Shown: piece by piece, positions 6,459-14,592 of the stretch
Layout of the letters: the number at the start of each line of letters is the position of its first letter
How positions within the stretch are numbered: the stretch's first letter is position 1
NCBI GenBank assembly: GCA_903932805.1
Contig: CAIZHO010000189.1
Span: forward strand, 1 to 19,005
Reading direction: 5' to 3'
DNA length: 19,005 nucleotides
From: an uncultured Roseiflexaceae bacterium
Lineage (GTDB): Bacteria > Chloroflexota > Chloroflexia > Chloroflexales > Roseiflexaceae
Made by a program: the position numbers and the translations under genes
The notes under the pieces: model-generated
Told to the model about the DNA's origin: nothing
Database searches by the model: none
What the model saw: only the letters and a program-made list of their open reading frames with translations

Positions 6459-9032
6459 ATGGCACGGATGCGTACGCGTAGCGTACAATTTGGGCATACC
6501 AGCGACGAAAACACAACCAGCGAAGAACTCATCTTGATCTGCGAAGCAATCGATCCGCGTTCGGACGAAGCACGCAAGGGTGAGTTATTTGTGTTGCTCG
6601 AAGGCGGCACCGACCATCACCGTCATCGTATTGCCATCCAGATGGTAATGCGCACAATCCGTAAGCTCTTTTATGAAAACGCATCGTTTAGCATCCATGC
6701 ATCGTTGCGCCGTGCCATCATGTCCGCCAATCAAGGCCTGTACGAATACAACGTCGCGCATTTGCCGCAGCAGCGCATTTCGTTTGGGATGACGTGTGCG
6801 GTCATCAAGGGCAGCGACCTCTACATTGCCCAAATACTGCCATCCCAGGCATATATTCTGTCCGAAGGACAAATGCGTTCTATCCCGGCTGGGCCGTTGT
6901 GGCGCCAGTCACAGCAAAGCGCGAGCGCATCCATTAGCAATGGATTATTGGGCGGGAGCTTGTCGGTCGAGCCCGAGTTCTATCGTGCCCCGTTGCTCCA
7001 ACGCGAAGGGGTGATACTGGTCACCAGCAATATGGCACGGCTGTTGGGTCGCGACGACATGGCGCCGATTATGCGGTCAGGCGATGTGGCGCTTATGGCC
7101 GAGGGGATGCATGAAGTACTCCGCAATGCGACCGTCGGTGATGTGTACGGAATCGCGGTGATGCTCGACAGCACCGCCGACGAACAACGACAAGTGACCA
7201 GCAGTTTTTCGAGCATCACCCAGCAGCTCATGGTCGCCACCGACAATACTGGCTTGTGGTTTGCCCGGTTGGTGCAGTGGTTTCGGACATTGTTGATTGG
7301 TGCGCAGGAGCGGCGCTTTTCGCAGTCTGGCAACAGCTACCGCGGCATCGTCCGTGCCGAACAGCAACGTATGACGCGGCAACCGCCTGAAGTACCATAC
7401 ACCGTCGACCCGATCCCAAACCCGGCCCCGATTGATGTCGGCGAAGAAATCGACGTGCAGGCCGAGCGCATGGCACGTGTCGACAAAGTCAAAAACCGCA
7501 CAGACCGGCCGCAGCAAGTCATCGAAGCGGTCGATGTCGAGGTCCCGTCGACGCCGCTCGACACGGATTATCGTGCGACTCCCGGGCGCTACCGGACGCA
7601 ACAAACCGAGCCAATCAAATACAGTGAGCTGATGGGGACGGTGTTCCAACGGTTGATGAGTCAACGCTGGTTTCGCCTCCCAACGCCGACGCAACGGCGC
7701 ATGCAGTCGGTGTCGCGCGGCGAAGGGTTGTCGTATCGCAAACAAAAACCACCGTTCCCCTGGGCGATGTTGTCGCTGATGGGTGCCGTAATCGCAGTAC
7801 TCTTCTTTTATGGGACCAACGTGGCCCGCGAGAACCGCCTGCAGCGTAGCGAAAACAGCATCGTGTCTGCGGAGGTCGCGGTCCAGCTCATTAGCGATGC
7901 GGTCAACGAACGTGATGCCGAGCTCCGCATCGAAGTAGCGCGGACCATGTTGACGGATTTGCAGCAGAGTGGCGCATTTACGTCGACGACCAGCAATCGG
8001 CAGCGCTACTTTGCGATGATCAACAAAATAGAAAAGGCCGAGCGCTTGGTGCAGCGGCGGTCGCTCCTCGAAGACATCCAAGTCGTTGCCCAACACCCAC
8101 TCAAAAGCGGCATCTTCACCAGTGTCGTGGTCCCTCCACCGGCAACGTCGGTCGAAAATGCCAATAACTTTGAGATGATATACCTGTACGATAGCAATGC
8201 CGGCATTCTGTATAACGTCCCTCGCGAGGGTGGGACACCGACACCGATGCTCCAACCCAATACGCAGGTCGGAGAGGTCACGGTCGCCAAAGTATTCGAC
8301 ATTGCCTGGCGTATCGACAGCATTATTGCTATTGCGCAGAGTGCAAACAACGGGCCATACATCTACTTCTTCCGTAATGGGAACGAGTGGAACTACAGTA
8401 TTTTGGCCGGTAGCCTCGAGTGGAACCCTTCCGAACGGAGCATGCGCGTCCAGAGCTTTGGCGGCAATTTGTATGTATGGGGGGTCACGCAGAGTAACAT
8501 TTTGCGCTACCTGTCGACGCAATTCGGCGACTTCCCCACCCCCTGGATCCAAAACGATGGCGGGCAATCGTTCGAAACCGCAGTCGACATGGGCATTGAC
8601 GGCCGCATCTACCTGTTGATGCCCAGCGGGAGCATCAAGGTCTTTACACAGGTCGCCGACGGTGAACGCGGTTACGATCGTACCATTGCGTTGCCGGTCA
8701 TTACACCGCCACTACGGTCGGTTAGTCGTATGGTGGTGACCGGTGAAGGTGATGCAGGGTACTTTTATCTCGTTGATAGCTATGGCGGGCGTATCATCCA
8801 AATCGAAAAACGGAGTGGACGCTTTGTGCAACAAATCGCCGTACCGACCGATAGCGAATACACGCTCGATAATTTGACGTCGGTCGCCGTCGATGAGGCA
8901 CAAGCCCGGCCGATGCTCTATTTTGTCAATGGTGGGACCCTGTACAAAGCACCATTGCCTGACCCGCCTATACCATACGCCCAACGTGGAGACAATGTCG
9001 TGCTCCCTACGCCCATACCATCCACACCATAG
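6459..9032 (+). CDS. Membrane-anchored PP2C-like pseudophosphatase with extracytoplasmic propeller-like region
   Basis: 857 residues in four parts. Residues about 20-240 follow the layout of a PPM/PP2C phosphatase, but the metal-binding acidic residues are replaced: the usual D-G motif reads LFVLLEGG (43-50), the G-D-S strand reads IAQILPSQAYIL (123-134), and the S-D-G motif reads ILVTSNMARLL (186-196). This predicts loss of catalysis. Residues 245-430 are a polar, Arg/Pro-rich cytoplasmic linker. One membrane helix spans about 433-453 (PWAMLSLMGAVIAVLFFYG). Residues 555-857 contain repeated strand-rich units such as MGIDGRIYLLMPSGSIKVF and SVAVDEAQARPMLYFVNGG, which suggest a beta-propeller outside the membrane. 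The start ATG has GGAGGG six bases upstream. zwf follows after 20 bp, probably co-transcribed. A signalling or scaffolding role is inferred; domain calls are by eye. Confidence 0.75.
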   Translation: MARMRTRSVQFGHTSDENTTSEELILICEAIDPRSDEARKGELFVLLEGGTDHHRHRIAIQMVMRTIRKLFYENASFSIHASLRRAIMSANQGLYEYNVAHLPQQRISFGMTCAVIKGSDLYIAQILPSQAYILSEGQMRSIPAGPLWRQSQQSASASISNGLLGGSLSVEPEFYRAPLLQREGVILVTSNMARLLGRDDMAPIMRSGDVALMAEGMHEVLRNATVGDVYGIAVMLDSTADEQRQVTSSFSSITQQLMVATDNTGLWFARLVQWFRTLLIGAQERRFSQSGNSYRGIVRAEQQRMTRQPPEVPYTVDPIPNPAPIDVGEEIDVQAERMARVDKVKNRTDRPQQVIEAVDVEVPSTPLDTDYRATPGRYRTQQTEPIKYSELMGTVFQRLMSQRWFRLPTPTQRRMQSVSRGEGLSYRKQKPPFPWAMLSLMGAVIAVLFFYGTNVARENRLQRSENSIVSAEVAVQLISDAVNERDAELRIEVARTMLTDLQQSGAFTSTTSNRQRYFAMINKIEKAERLVQRRSLLEDIQVVAQHPLKSGIFTSVVVPPPATSVENANNFEMIYLYDSNAGILYNVPREGGTPTPMLQPNTQVGEVTVAKVFDIAWRIDSIIAIAQSANNGPYIYFFRNGNEWNYSILAGSLEWNPSERSMRVQSFGGNLYVWGVTQSNILRYLSTQFGDFPTPWIQNDGGQSFETAVDMGIDGRIYLLMPSGSIKVFTQVADGERGYDRTIALPVITPPLRSVSRMVVTGEGDAGYFYLVDSYGGRIIQIEKRSGRFVQQIAVPTDSEYTLDNLTSVAVDEAQARPMLYFVNGGTLYKAPLPDPPIPYAQRGDNVVLPTPIPSTP

Positions 9033-9052
9033 CGCTGAGGAGTCGACACCCT

Positions 9053-10555
9053 ATGCAACGGAATACCACTGCGCGCATTTCGGACCCGTGTACGATTGTC
9101 ATCTTTGGCGCGACGGGTGATTTGACCCGCCGCAAACTCGTGCCCGCGCTCTACAATTTGCGCCGCGAAGGCCTGCTCCACGCCAACACCACCATCCTGG
9201 GGTTTGCACGACGTGACTGGAGCGACGACTACTTCCGCACCCTGTTGTTCGACGAGGGCAGCAAACATTCGCGCGCTAGCCTCGCGGGTGGGGATTGGCC
9301 GGACTTCATCAGCCGCGTGTCGTACATCCGATCGACATTCGAAGACGCCGAAGGCTATACCGCCCTGGCAGAACGACTCGACGCCATCGACGCCGAGCAA
9401 GGAACCAGCGGCAACCGGTTGTTTTATTTGGCCACACCGCCCGAATCGTACGAAGACATCATCAATAACCTCGGCGCCGCAGGCTTGGCTAACTCCCCCA
9501 ACGGCGGTTGGACGCGAATCATCGTCGAAAAGCCGTTTGGCCATGACCTCGAAAGTGCACTGCACCTCAACAAGGTTGTCCACGACGTCTTCGAAGAGCG
9601 CCAGGTGTATCGTATCGATCACTACTTGGGCAAAGAAACAGTCCAAAATCTGCTCGTGTTGCGCTTCGCCAACGGCATCTTTGAGCCGCTGTGGAACCGC
9701 CGCTACATCGACCATGTGCAGATTACCGTGGCCGAGTCTATCGGCGTCGAGGGGCGTGGCGGCTACTACGAACAGGCCGGCGCTATCCGCGACATGGTCC
9801 AAAACCACATGATGCAGTTGTTGTCGTTGACCGCGATGGAACCGCCCGTCGGTGGTGCCAGTGCCGATGCGGTACGCGACGAGAAAGTCAAAGTATTGCG
9901 TGCCGTGCGCCCGATTGCACCCGCTGATGTCAATAAAATATCGGTGCGCGGTCGCTATAGTGCCGGACCAGGCACCGCACCGGCATATCTCGACGAGACG
10001 GGTGTGCAGGCCAACAGCACGACCGAAACATATGTCGCCATGCGCTTCGAGATCGAAAGTTGGCGCTGGGCCGGGGTGCCGTTCTACCTGCGCACGGGCA
10101 AGCGCATGCCGGTCCGCGCGAGCGAGATTACCGTGGTCTTCAAAAGTGCGCCGCTGCTGTTGTTCCAAGATGGACCGATGTCACGCAGCGCACCCAACGA
10201 GCTGAGTATTCGCATCCAACCCAACGAAGGCATCGCGTTGCGCTTTAATTCGAAAGTTCCCGGCCAAGCGGGTGACATACGGCCGGTGACGATGAACTTC
10301 AACTATGTCGATGCTTTCGGGGGCGAATCGCCCGAGGCCTACGAGCGGCTGCTCCTCGATGCGATGACCGGCGACACGACGCTATTTACGCGGAGCGACG
10401 AGGTCGAGACGTCGTGGTCGCTGATCAACCCCATCATCGAAGGATGGAAGACGCTCGGGTCGCCCATCCACGAATACGTCGGCGGCAGCTGGGGGCCGGA
10501 TGCATCGCACGAGTTCATCGGCGCATCAGGGCGCAGTTGGCGACGATTGTCGTAG
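9053..10555 (+). CDS. zwf: Glucose-6-phosphate 1-dehydrogenase
   Basis: Cytoplasmic enzyme that oxidises glucose 6-phosphate to 6-phosphogluconolactone with NAD(P)+, the entry step of the oxidative pentose phosphate route and a main NADPH source. 500 residues, matching the family (about 490). Nucleotide-binding motif GATGDLTRRKL at 19-29, EKPFG at 159-163, substrate-binding signature RIDHYLGKE at 187-195, and the catalytic His in RDMVQNHMMQ (H252). All expected residues are present. The ATG at 9053 is preceded by GAGGAG (9037-9042), 10 bases away. It lies 20 bp after the PP2C-like gene and ahead of the patatin gene, so the three probably share a transcript. The usual partners gnd, pgl and opcA are not in the window. 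Confidence 0.97.
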   Translation: MQRNTTARISDPCTIVIFGATGDLTRRKLVPALYNLRREGLLHANTTILGFARRDWSDDYFRTLLFDEGSKHSRASLAGGDWPDFISRVSYIRSTFEDAEGYTALAERLDAIDAEQGTSGNRLFYLATPPESYEDIINNLGAAGLANSPNGGWTRIIVEKPFGHDLESALHLNKVVHDVFEERQVYRIDHYLGKETVQNLLVLRFANGIFEPLWNRRYIDHVQITVAESIGVEGRGGYYEQAGAIRDMVQNHMMQLLSLTAMEPPVGGASADAVRDEKVKVLRAVRPIAPADVNKISVRGRYSAGPGTAPAYLDETGVQANSTTETYVAMRFEIESWRWAGVPFYLRTGKRMPVRASEITVVFKSAPLLLFQDGPMSRSAPNELSIRIQPNEGIALRFNSKVPGQAGDIRPVTMNFNYVDAFGGESPEAYERLLLDAMTGDTTLFTRSDEVETSWSLINPIIEGWKTLGSPIHEYVGGSWGPDASHEFIGASGRSWRRLS

Positions 10556-10570
10556 CAAAAGGTGGTTGAG

Positions 10571-11497
10571 ATGCGTGGATATAGGATTTTGTCGCTCGAT
10601 GGAGGCGGTATTGCTGGCGTCCTGACGCTGGTACTGCTCGAACGTATCGTGGCGGAATTCCCGTCGTTCCTCAGCAAAGTCAACCTGTATGCAGGCACTT
10701 CGACCGGGGGTATCATCGCCCTTGGGTTAGCCAAAGGCATGCACCCGCGAGAACTCCGTAGTTTGTACGAGGGCAAGGGGCACATCATCTTTCGCGATAG
10801 CGTCGTCGATAATGTGTTTGATTTGGGGAGCATGATCGGCGCCAACTACGATAGCACGGGGCTCGAAGCCGAGTTGCTCAAGATTTTTGGGGCGACGACG
10901 CTGGGGCAACTCGGCAAGGACGTGTACATCCCGGCGTTTGACCTCGATAATCAAGCAGCGGATCCCCAGCGGCGTGCGTGGGAAGCGAAGTTTTTCACCA
11001 ATATGGGTGGCATATACGGTGATGCGGATGTGCCCTGTTACAAGGTGGGGATGTACACGAGTGCCGCGCCGACGTACTTCCCCGCGTACGACGGCTACAT
11101 CGACGGCGGTGTGGTCGCCAACAACCCGAGTGTGGCAGCGTTGGCACATGCCATCGACACGCGCAAAAATCACGATGCGCCAAAATTAGACGACATCGTG
11201 TTGTGTTCGTTTGGGGCGGGACGATCGTTGCGCTACGTCGAGGGTGATGCGCTCGACTGGGGGTATGCGCAATGGGCGCGGCCGCTGGTTAATATCTTGA
11301 TCAACGGGGTGATGGGTGTGGCCGATTATCAGTGCAAGCAGTTTCTGCGTGAGCGATACTGGCGCCTCAACCCGACGTTCCCGGCCGGGGTAGACATCCA
11401 GCTTGATTCGGTCGAAGAAGTCGGGTACCTGGTCGAAGTCGCTCAGTCGGTCGATTTGAGCGAGACATTGCTGTGGATCGACCGCAGCTGGCAGTAA
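10571..11497 (+). CDS. Patatin-like phospholipase
   Basis: Acyl hydrolase with the Ser-Asp dyad of patatins, acting on phospholipid or other acyl esters. From the ATG at 10571 the protein has 308 residues. Oxyanion motif LDGGGIAGVL (9-18; the Arg commonly seen after GGGx is Ala here), nucleophile elbow GTSTGG with Ser44, and catalytic Asp178 in DGGVVANNPS. The fold is a single domain with a C-terminal helical part. A GTG start at 10562 is possible, but AGGTGG (10560-10565) sits five bases before the ATG at 10571 and favours that start. There is no signal peptide, so it is cytoplasmic. It starts 15 bp after zwf. Its stop lies only 7 bp from the end of the convergent gene on the other strand. 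The exact lipid substrate is unknown. Confidence 0.92.
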   Translation: MRGYRILSLDGGGIAGVLTLVLLERIVAEFPSFLSKVNLYAGTSTGGIIALGLAKGMHPRELRSLYEGKGHIIFRDSVVDNVFDLGSMIGANYDSTGLEAELLKIFGATTLGQLGKDVYIPAFDLDNQAADPQRRAWEAKFFTNMGGIYGDADVPCYKVGMYTSAAPTYFPAYDGYIDGGVVANNPSVAALAHAIDTRKNHDAPKLDDIVLCSFGAGRSLRYVEGDALDWGYAQWARPLVNILINGVMGVADYQCKQFLRERYWRLNPTFPAGVDIQLDSVEEVGYLVEVAQSVDLSETLLWIDRSWQ

Positions 11498-11504
11498 GCG
11501 TGCG

Positions 11505-11759
11505 CTAGAAGTTCCACGCGCTGCGCATCATGGCAACCAGTTTGAGCGTGGTCAACATGGCCAACGTTGCTGGCAAACTGGCGATCAACACGACATAGAC
11601 CATCGTGCCGACGCGGGTCAAAAAATGCTCTTGGTTGATGATAAAGCGTGGCAAGACTTTGGTCGCGATGGTATCGAAGACGCCGTTCCACACAAAAAAC
11701 GCCACCCCCAAGAACACCACTGCAGCCGCAAGGGCAATCAAAACGCCAACAGTCATCAT
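11505..11759 (-). CDS. Small two-helix membrane protein of unknown function
   Basis: 84 residues, not recognised. Two hydrophobic helices, about 5-27 (VGVLIALAAAVVFLGVAFFVW) — given here only as a range description — and 51-78, with a basic/polar loop between them that contains NQEHFLTRVGT. The ATG at 11759-11757 overlaps the TGA of the flippase-like gene as ATGA, which is strong evidence for translational coupling and for this start rather than the longer open frame that extends upstream in the shadow of that gene. It is likely a partner of, or co-regulated with, the upstream membrane protein. The gene ends 7 bp from the convergent patatin stop. Confidence 0.7.
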   Translation of the reverse strand: MMTVGVLIALAAAVVFLGVAFFVWNGVFDTIATKVLPRFIINQEHFLTRVGTMVYVVLIASLPATLAMLTTLKLVAMMRSAWNF

Positions 11760-12808
11760 AGACCATGCTCCTTTTTGGGTGTTGATGGGCGTGTCAAGAT
11801 GCGATAAAAGACGGCACCGATAGGCAACATAAGCCAGAAGCTGAGTAAGCGAAAGAGGATGGCGGCGCTCAGCGCCTCCTTGAGTGGGACATCTTGCAGA
11901 TGGAGCGAGAACGACAAGGCCGCCTCGACCGCGCCGCCACCGCCCGGCAAAATGGTAAACAAGCTGACGATGAGCGACATGCCGTAGGCAGCCAACACAT
12001 CGAAGTACGGGACGTCGAGGCGTACGCTCCGCAAGAGCGCGGTCAACGCAGCAGCATGCAACACAAAGATCAACATCTGTAACAGAATAATGCGTATCAG
12101 ACGCCACGGGCGTGCCGCAAAGACGGAACGGCTTTTGCCGATTTCTTCGACGACGAGTTCGACCGACCGCGTCTCCCAATCGATGCCGGCACGTCCCACC
12201 AAGCGGCGTAGAGTCGCCAACCACGACAACACCGTCGATGTGGGCCGGGTGACGGCGATGATGACGGCTGTTGCAAGCACACCAGTGAGCAATACAGCGG
12301 TGATGATGGGGAAGGTCGCCTGGTAATTGGCGGTCGTTGTAATGTACAGCAAGCCACCGCTGAACAACAGCAAAGCGGCGCCGTTCCAACTCAACAATTC
12401 GGTGCCTGCCACAATCGCCACACTACTCGAAGGGAAACCGCGGCGGCGCAATGCGGCTACCAGAAATGCGTATGCAGCGACACTCCCCATCGGGACGGTT
12501 TGATTGAGCAGGATGCCGACCAAAGCAGTGCCAGCCAGCCAAACGAATGTTTCGTTGTGGTCGAGCACGGCCAATACCGACCCATAAATCAGGCCGGCAG
12601 TGACGAAGCCGAGGACAATCGTGGCAAACGCAACACTTACCCATATCCGGTCGGCGGTTTGCAATAAATACACCGCCTCGCTCAGTTCGGCCCGTGTGCT
12701 ATAGCCGAGCCAACCGATGAGTGCGATTAATACAATACCGATAATCCAAGACCAGGGAATTTTGTGCAACGTTTTGTCCATCGTATTGCCAAATACCACC
12801 GTTATCAT
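11756..12808 (-). CDS. Lysylphosphatidylglycerol synthase TM-region (flippase-like) family membrane protein
   Basis: Polytopic membrane protein of 350 residues resembling the LPG_synthase_TM / YbhN (UPF0104) family, whose members include the lipid-flipping half of MprF. About eight hydrophobic segments are visible. The conserved C-terminal block is present: ILPGGGGAVEAALSFSL, followed by a helix with AILFRLLSFWLMLPIGA. There is no soluble synthase domain, so it would not make lysyl-PG by itself; a lipid translocation role is inferred from family. The first ATG (12808) has no clear ribosome-binding site, and a possible promoter lies directly upstream, so the ATG at 12781 (MDKTLHKIPWSW, 341 residues) may be the real start. 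It lies 51 bp after cbiO, and its stop overlaps the start of the small membrane protein. Confidence 0.85.
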   Translation of the reverse strand: MITVVFGNTMDKTLHKIPWSWIIGIVLIALIGWLGYSTRAELSEAVYLLQTADRIWVSVAFATIVLGFVTAGLIYGSVLAVLDHNETFVWLAGTALVGILLNQTVPMGSVAAYAFLVAALRRRGFPSSSVAIVAGTELLSWNGAALLLFSGGLLYITTTANYQATFPIITAVLLTGVLATAVIIAVTRPTSTVLSWLATLRRLVGRAGIDWETRSVELVVEEIGKSRSVFAARPWRLIRIILLQMLIFVLHAAALTALLRSVRLDVPYFDVLAAYGMSLIVSLFTILPGGGGAVEAALSFSLHLQDVPLKEALSAAILFRLLSFWLMLPIGAVFYRILTRPSTPKKEHGL

Positions 12809-12837
12809 ACCATAGCGCGAAAAATCGGCATGGTCGA
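12809..12837 (-). promoter_or_regulatory. Possible promoter for the flippase-like gene
   Basis: On the minus strand TCGACC (12837-12832) and TATGGT (12814-12809) are separated by exactly 17 bases; each matches four of six consensus positions. The predicted start of transcription is near 12802, which would exclude the ATG at 12808 and favour the one at 12781. It would separate this pair of genes from the cbi operon. The match is weak. Confidence 0.3.
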
Positions 12838-12859
12838 TTCGATAGCTTTTTCTGACAGG

Positions 12860-13684
12860 CTAGATCCCGCTGGAGTGCTCGTGCGCATGCCCAAGATGGA
12901 AGTGTGGGTGGCTGTGTGGCACCCCGTCGTGATGGTGATGGTGGGCATGCACGAGGTTCGCCGCGAGCAATAATTCGTGATTGCGGAGCAGGTTGGCTGG
13001 TGTGTCGTGGGCCACAATTGCGCCTTGTTGAAAGATGTACGCGTCGTCGGCGATGTCGGGCACGGTGTCGAGGTCGTGGGTGGCGGTAACGATGGTTTTG
13101 CCGGAGTTGGCCCATCCGACGAGGAAGTCGACGACCATGCTTTGGCTTTTGGGGTCAAGGGCAGCGGTCGGCTCATCCAGCAGGATGACCTCGGGGTCGA
13201 GGATGAGCACCGACGCAATGGCGACGCGCTTCTTTTCGCCGCCCGAAAGGCGATGTGGTGCACGGTCGCGCAGGTGTGTGATCTCGAGCATGTCGAGCGT
13301 GTCGGCGACCGCGCGGGCTATTTTCTGCTTGTCCCAGCGCATCTGCAACGGCCCGAAGGCGACTTCGTCGTAGACGGTCGGGTTGAACAACTGCACATCC
13401 GGATTTTGAAAGACAAACGCAACCCGGCGCCGGAAGGCGTGTGCGTAGGCGTCCTCCATCAGATGATGCTCGTCGAGGGGCTCGCCAAACGCGGTAACGG
13501 TGCCGCTTTTGGGGAAATACAAGCCGTCCAAGATGCGCAACAACGTCGATTTGCCGGATCCGTTGGCGCCCATAATCGCCACACGCTGACCGCGCAGAAT
13601 CGACATCGACACGTCGCGCAATGCGGGTTGTGCGGTGTTGGCATAGTCATATCGGATGTTGTCGAGTGTAAATATCGCGTCCAT
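12860..13684 (-). CDS. cbiO: ECF transporter ATPase for cobalt/nickel, with histidine-rich tail
   Basis: ATP-hydrolysing subunit of the energy-coupling-factor metal importer, working in the cytoplasm with CbiQ. 274 residues. Walker A GANGSGKST (39-47), Q-loop in VFQNPDVQLF (Q93), a signature LSGGEKKRVAIA (146-157), Walker B VILLDEPTAALD (166-177), H-loop H203 in ATHDLD. The NPDxQ(L/I)F stretch is typical of CbiO/EcfA. Residues 246-270 form a tail with 13 His out of 25, including a run of five, that could bind Co2+ or Ni2+; this is unusual in an ATPase subunit and is inferred to be a metal store, sensor or regulator. The ATG at 13684 is 11 bp after the cbiQ stop. It is the last gene of cbiM-cbiQ-cbiO. 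Confidence 0.95.
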   Translation of the reverse strand: MDAIFTLDNIRYDYANTAQPALRDVSMSILRGQRVAIMGANGSGKSTLLRILDGLYFPKSGTVTAFGEPLDEHHLMEDAYAHAFRRRVAFVFQNPDVQLFNPTVYDEVAFGPLQMRWDKQKIARAVADTLDMLEITHLRDRAPHRLSGGEKKRVAIASVLILDPEVILLDEPTAALDPKSQSMVVDFLVGWANSGKTIVTATHDLDTVPDIADDAYIFQQGAIVAHDTPANLLRNHELLLAANLVHAHHHHHDGVPHSHPHFHLGHAHEHSSGI

Positions 13685-13695
13685 GGTGCCCTCGT

Positions 13696-14538
13696 CTAGA
13701 CGTAACCGAACCAGATCCCAGATACGATGATGACCAATGCAATCGGAATGGCAATGTAATCGTTGCGACCGAGGCGAAACTCGTCGAGGGTGTACACCTC
13801 GCCGCGAAAACCACGCGATTGCATCGCCAGATAGACGTCATTACTCAGCTGAAAGCTTTTGCTCAGCAGCACCCCAACGGTCGCCGAGGCGAGGCGTCGT
13901 GCATCCGCGTTGCTGAGTTTGCCGATGACACGGCTTTGTCGCGCTTCGAACATATCGCTCGCAGATTGCAGCATGAGAAAGATGTAGCGGTATGTCATCC
14001 CCAAGATCACCACGACCATGGTCGGTACGCCGACCACGCGCATTGCCTTCATCACCTGGATCCACGGGGTTGTCATGACCAGAATGACCGAAAACGTGAT
14101 GCTCACCTCGGAGCGCAAGATCAACAACGTCGCACTGCGCACCCCATAACTGCTGACCTGCCAGCCCAACCACGGAACCGTCGCCAGGCTCGGACCAGGC
14201 GTGAGAAAAATCGCCGGTCCAGCAATCAACCCACTAAAGATGAACATGCCAATCCACACTGGCAGGAGCGACCGAAAGGGAATGCGCGACACGAGTGCAA
14301 GACCGAGTGCGACACATGCGATGGCAACGACCACCGGCAGATTGCGTGAAGCAGCCGCACAGATAATGAAGCCCAGCATCGCCACGAGTTTGACCCGTGG
14401 GTCTAGTCGTTGCAAAAGCCCGCCTCCCTCGGCGAGCTGTTCGGCGTAGAGCGAGCGCTCGAGAGTTTCGGCGAGCGCATCGATGGTCCGTTGTATGAAA
14501 TTGCCACGGCGCTTGCCGTGATGTGCCTCACCGCCCAT
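13696..14538 (-). CDS. cbiQ: ECF transporter transmembrane protein CbiQ
   Basis: Membrane coupling subunit linking the substrate-binding CbiM to the ATPase CbiO. The likely product has 280 residues. N-terminal amphipathic region, then helices near RVKLVAMLGFIICAAA and onward (about five in all), with coupling segments MFEARQSRVIGK and AMQSRGFRGE near the C-terminal third, which match the Ala-Arg-rich coupling helices of the family. A longer open frame starts at 14577, but the ATG at 14538 has GAGGAG seven bases upstream, so I chose it. The remaining upstream stretch (14539-14618) is taken up by two hairpins listed separately. It follows cbiM and precedes cbiO by 11 bp. Confidence 0.93.
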   Translation of the reverse strand: MGGEAHHGKRRGNFIQRTIDALAETLERSLYAEQLAEGGGLLQRLDPRVKLVAMLGFIICAAASRNLPVVVAIACVALGLALVSRIPFRSLLPVWIGMFIFSGLIAGPAIFLTPGPSLATVPWLGWQVSSYGVRSATLLILRSEVSITFSVILVMTTPWIQVMKAMRVVGVPTMVVVILGMTYRYIFLMLQSASDMFEARQSRVIGKLSNADARRLASATVGVLLSKSFQLSNDVYLAMQSRGFRGEVYTLDEFRLGRNDYIAIPIALVIIVSGIWFGYV

Positions 14539-14560
14539 GCAGGGACTCCTCGATAGCAAA

Positions 14561-14585
14561 CGGGACGTATCGTACATACGTCCCG
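14561..14585 (-). other. Perfect stem-loop B in the cbiM-cbiQ gap
   Basis: Arms CGGGACGTAT and ATACGTCCCG (10 bp, no mismatch) around a 5-base loop. In the transcript it is followed by UUUGC, then by the cbiQ ribosome-binding site about 15 bases further on. This could be a weak attenuator or terminator, an RNA-processing or stability element, or a DNA operator. It lacks a proper U-tract, so complete termination is unlikely. Confidence 0.75.
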
Positions 14586-14592
14586 CGTGGTG

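Noticed and set aside
7077..8567. 496-residue minus-strand open frame inside the PP2C-like gene
   Set aside because: Composition is Arg/His/Asp-rich and low in hydrophobic pattern, with no domain; the plus-strand gene has promoter, ribosome-binding site and domain logic.
8120..9032. Idea that the propeller-like half is a 6-phosphogluconolactonase supplying the step after zwf
   Set aside because: It follows a membrane helix, so it would be outside the cell, away from the substrate, and I see no lactonase motif. Only the gene proximity supports it.
8918..10168. 416-residue minus-strand open frame opposite zwf
   Set aside because: It is the antisense shadow of a clear glucose-6-phosphate dehydrogenase.
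11760..12389. N-terminal extension of the 84-residue membrane protein in the same frame
   Set aside because: This stretch overlaps the flippase-like gene out of frame and is not membrane-like; the ATGA overlap marks the real start at 11759.
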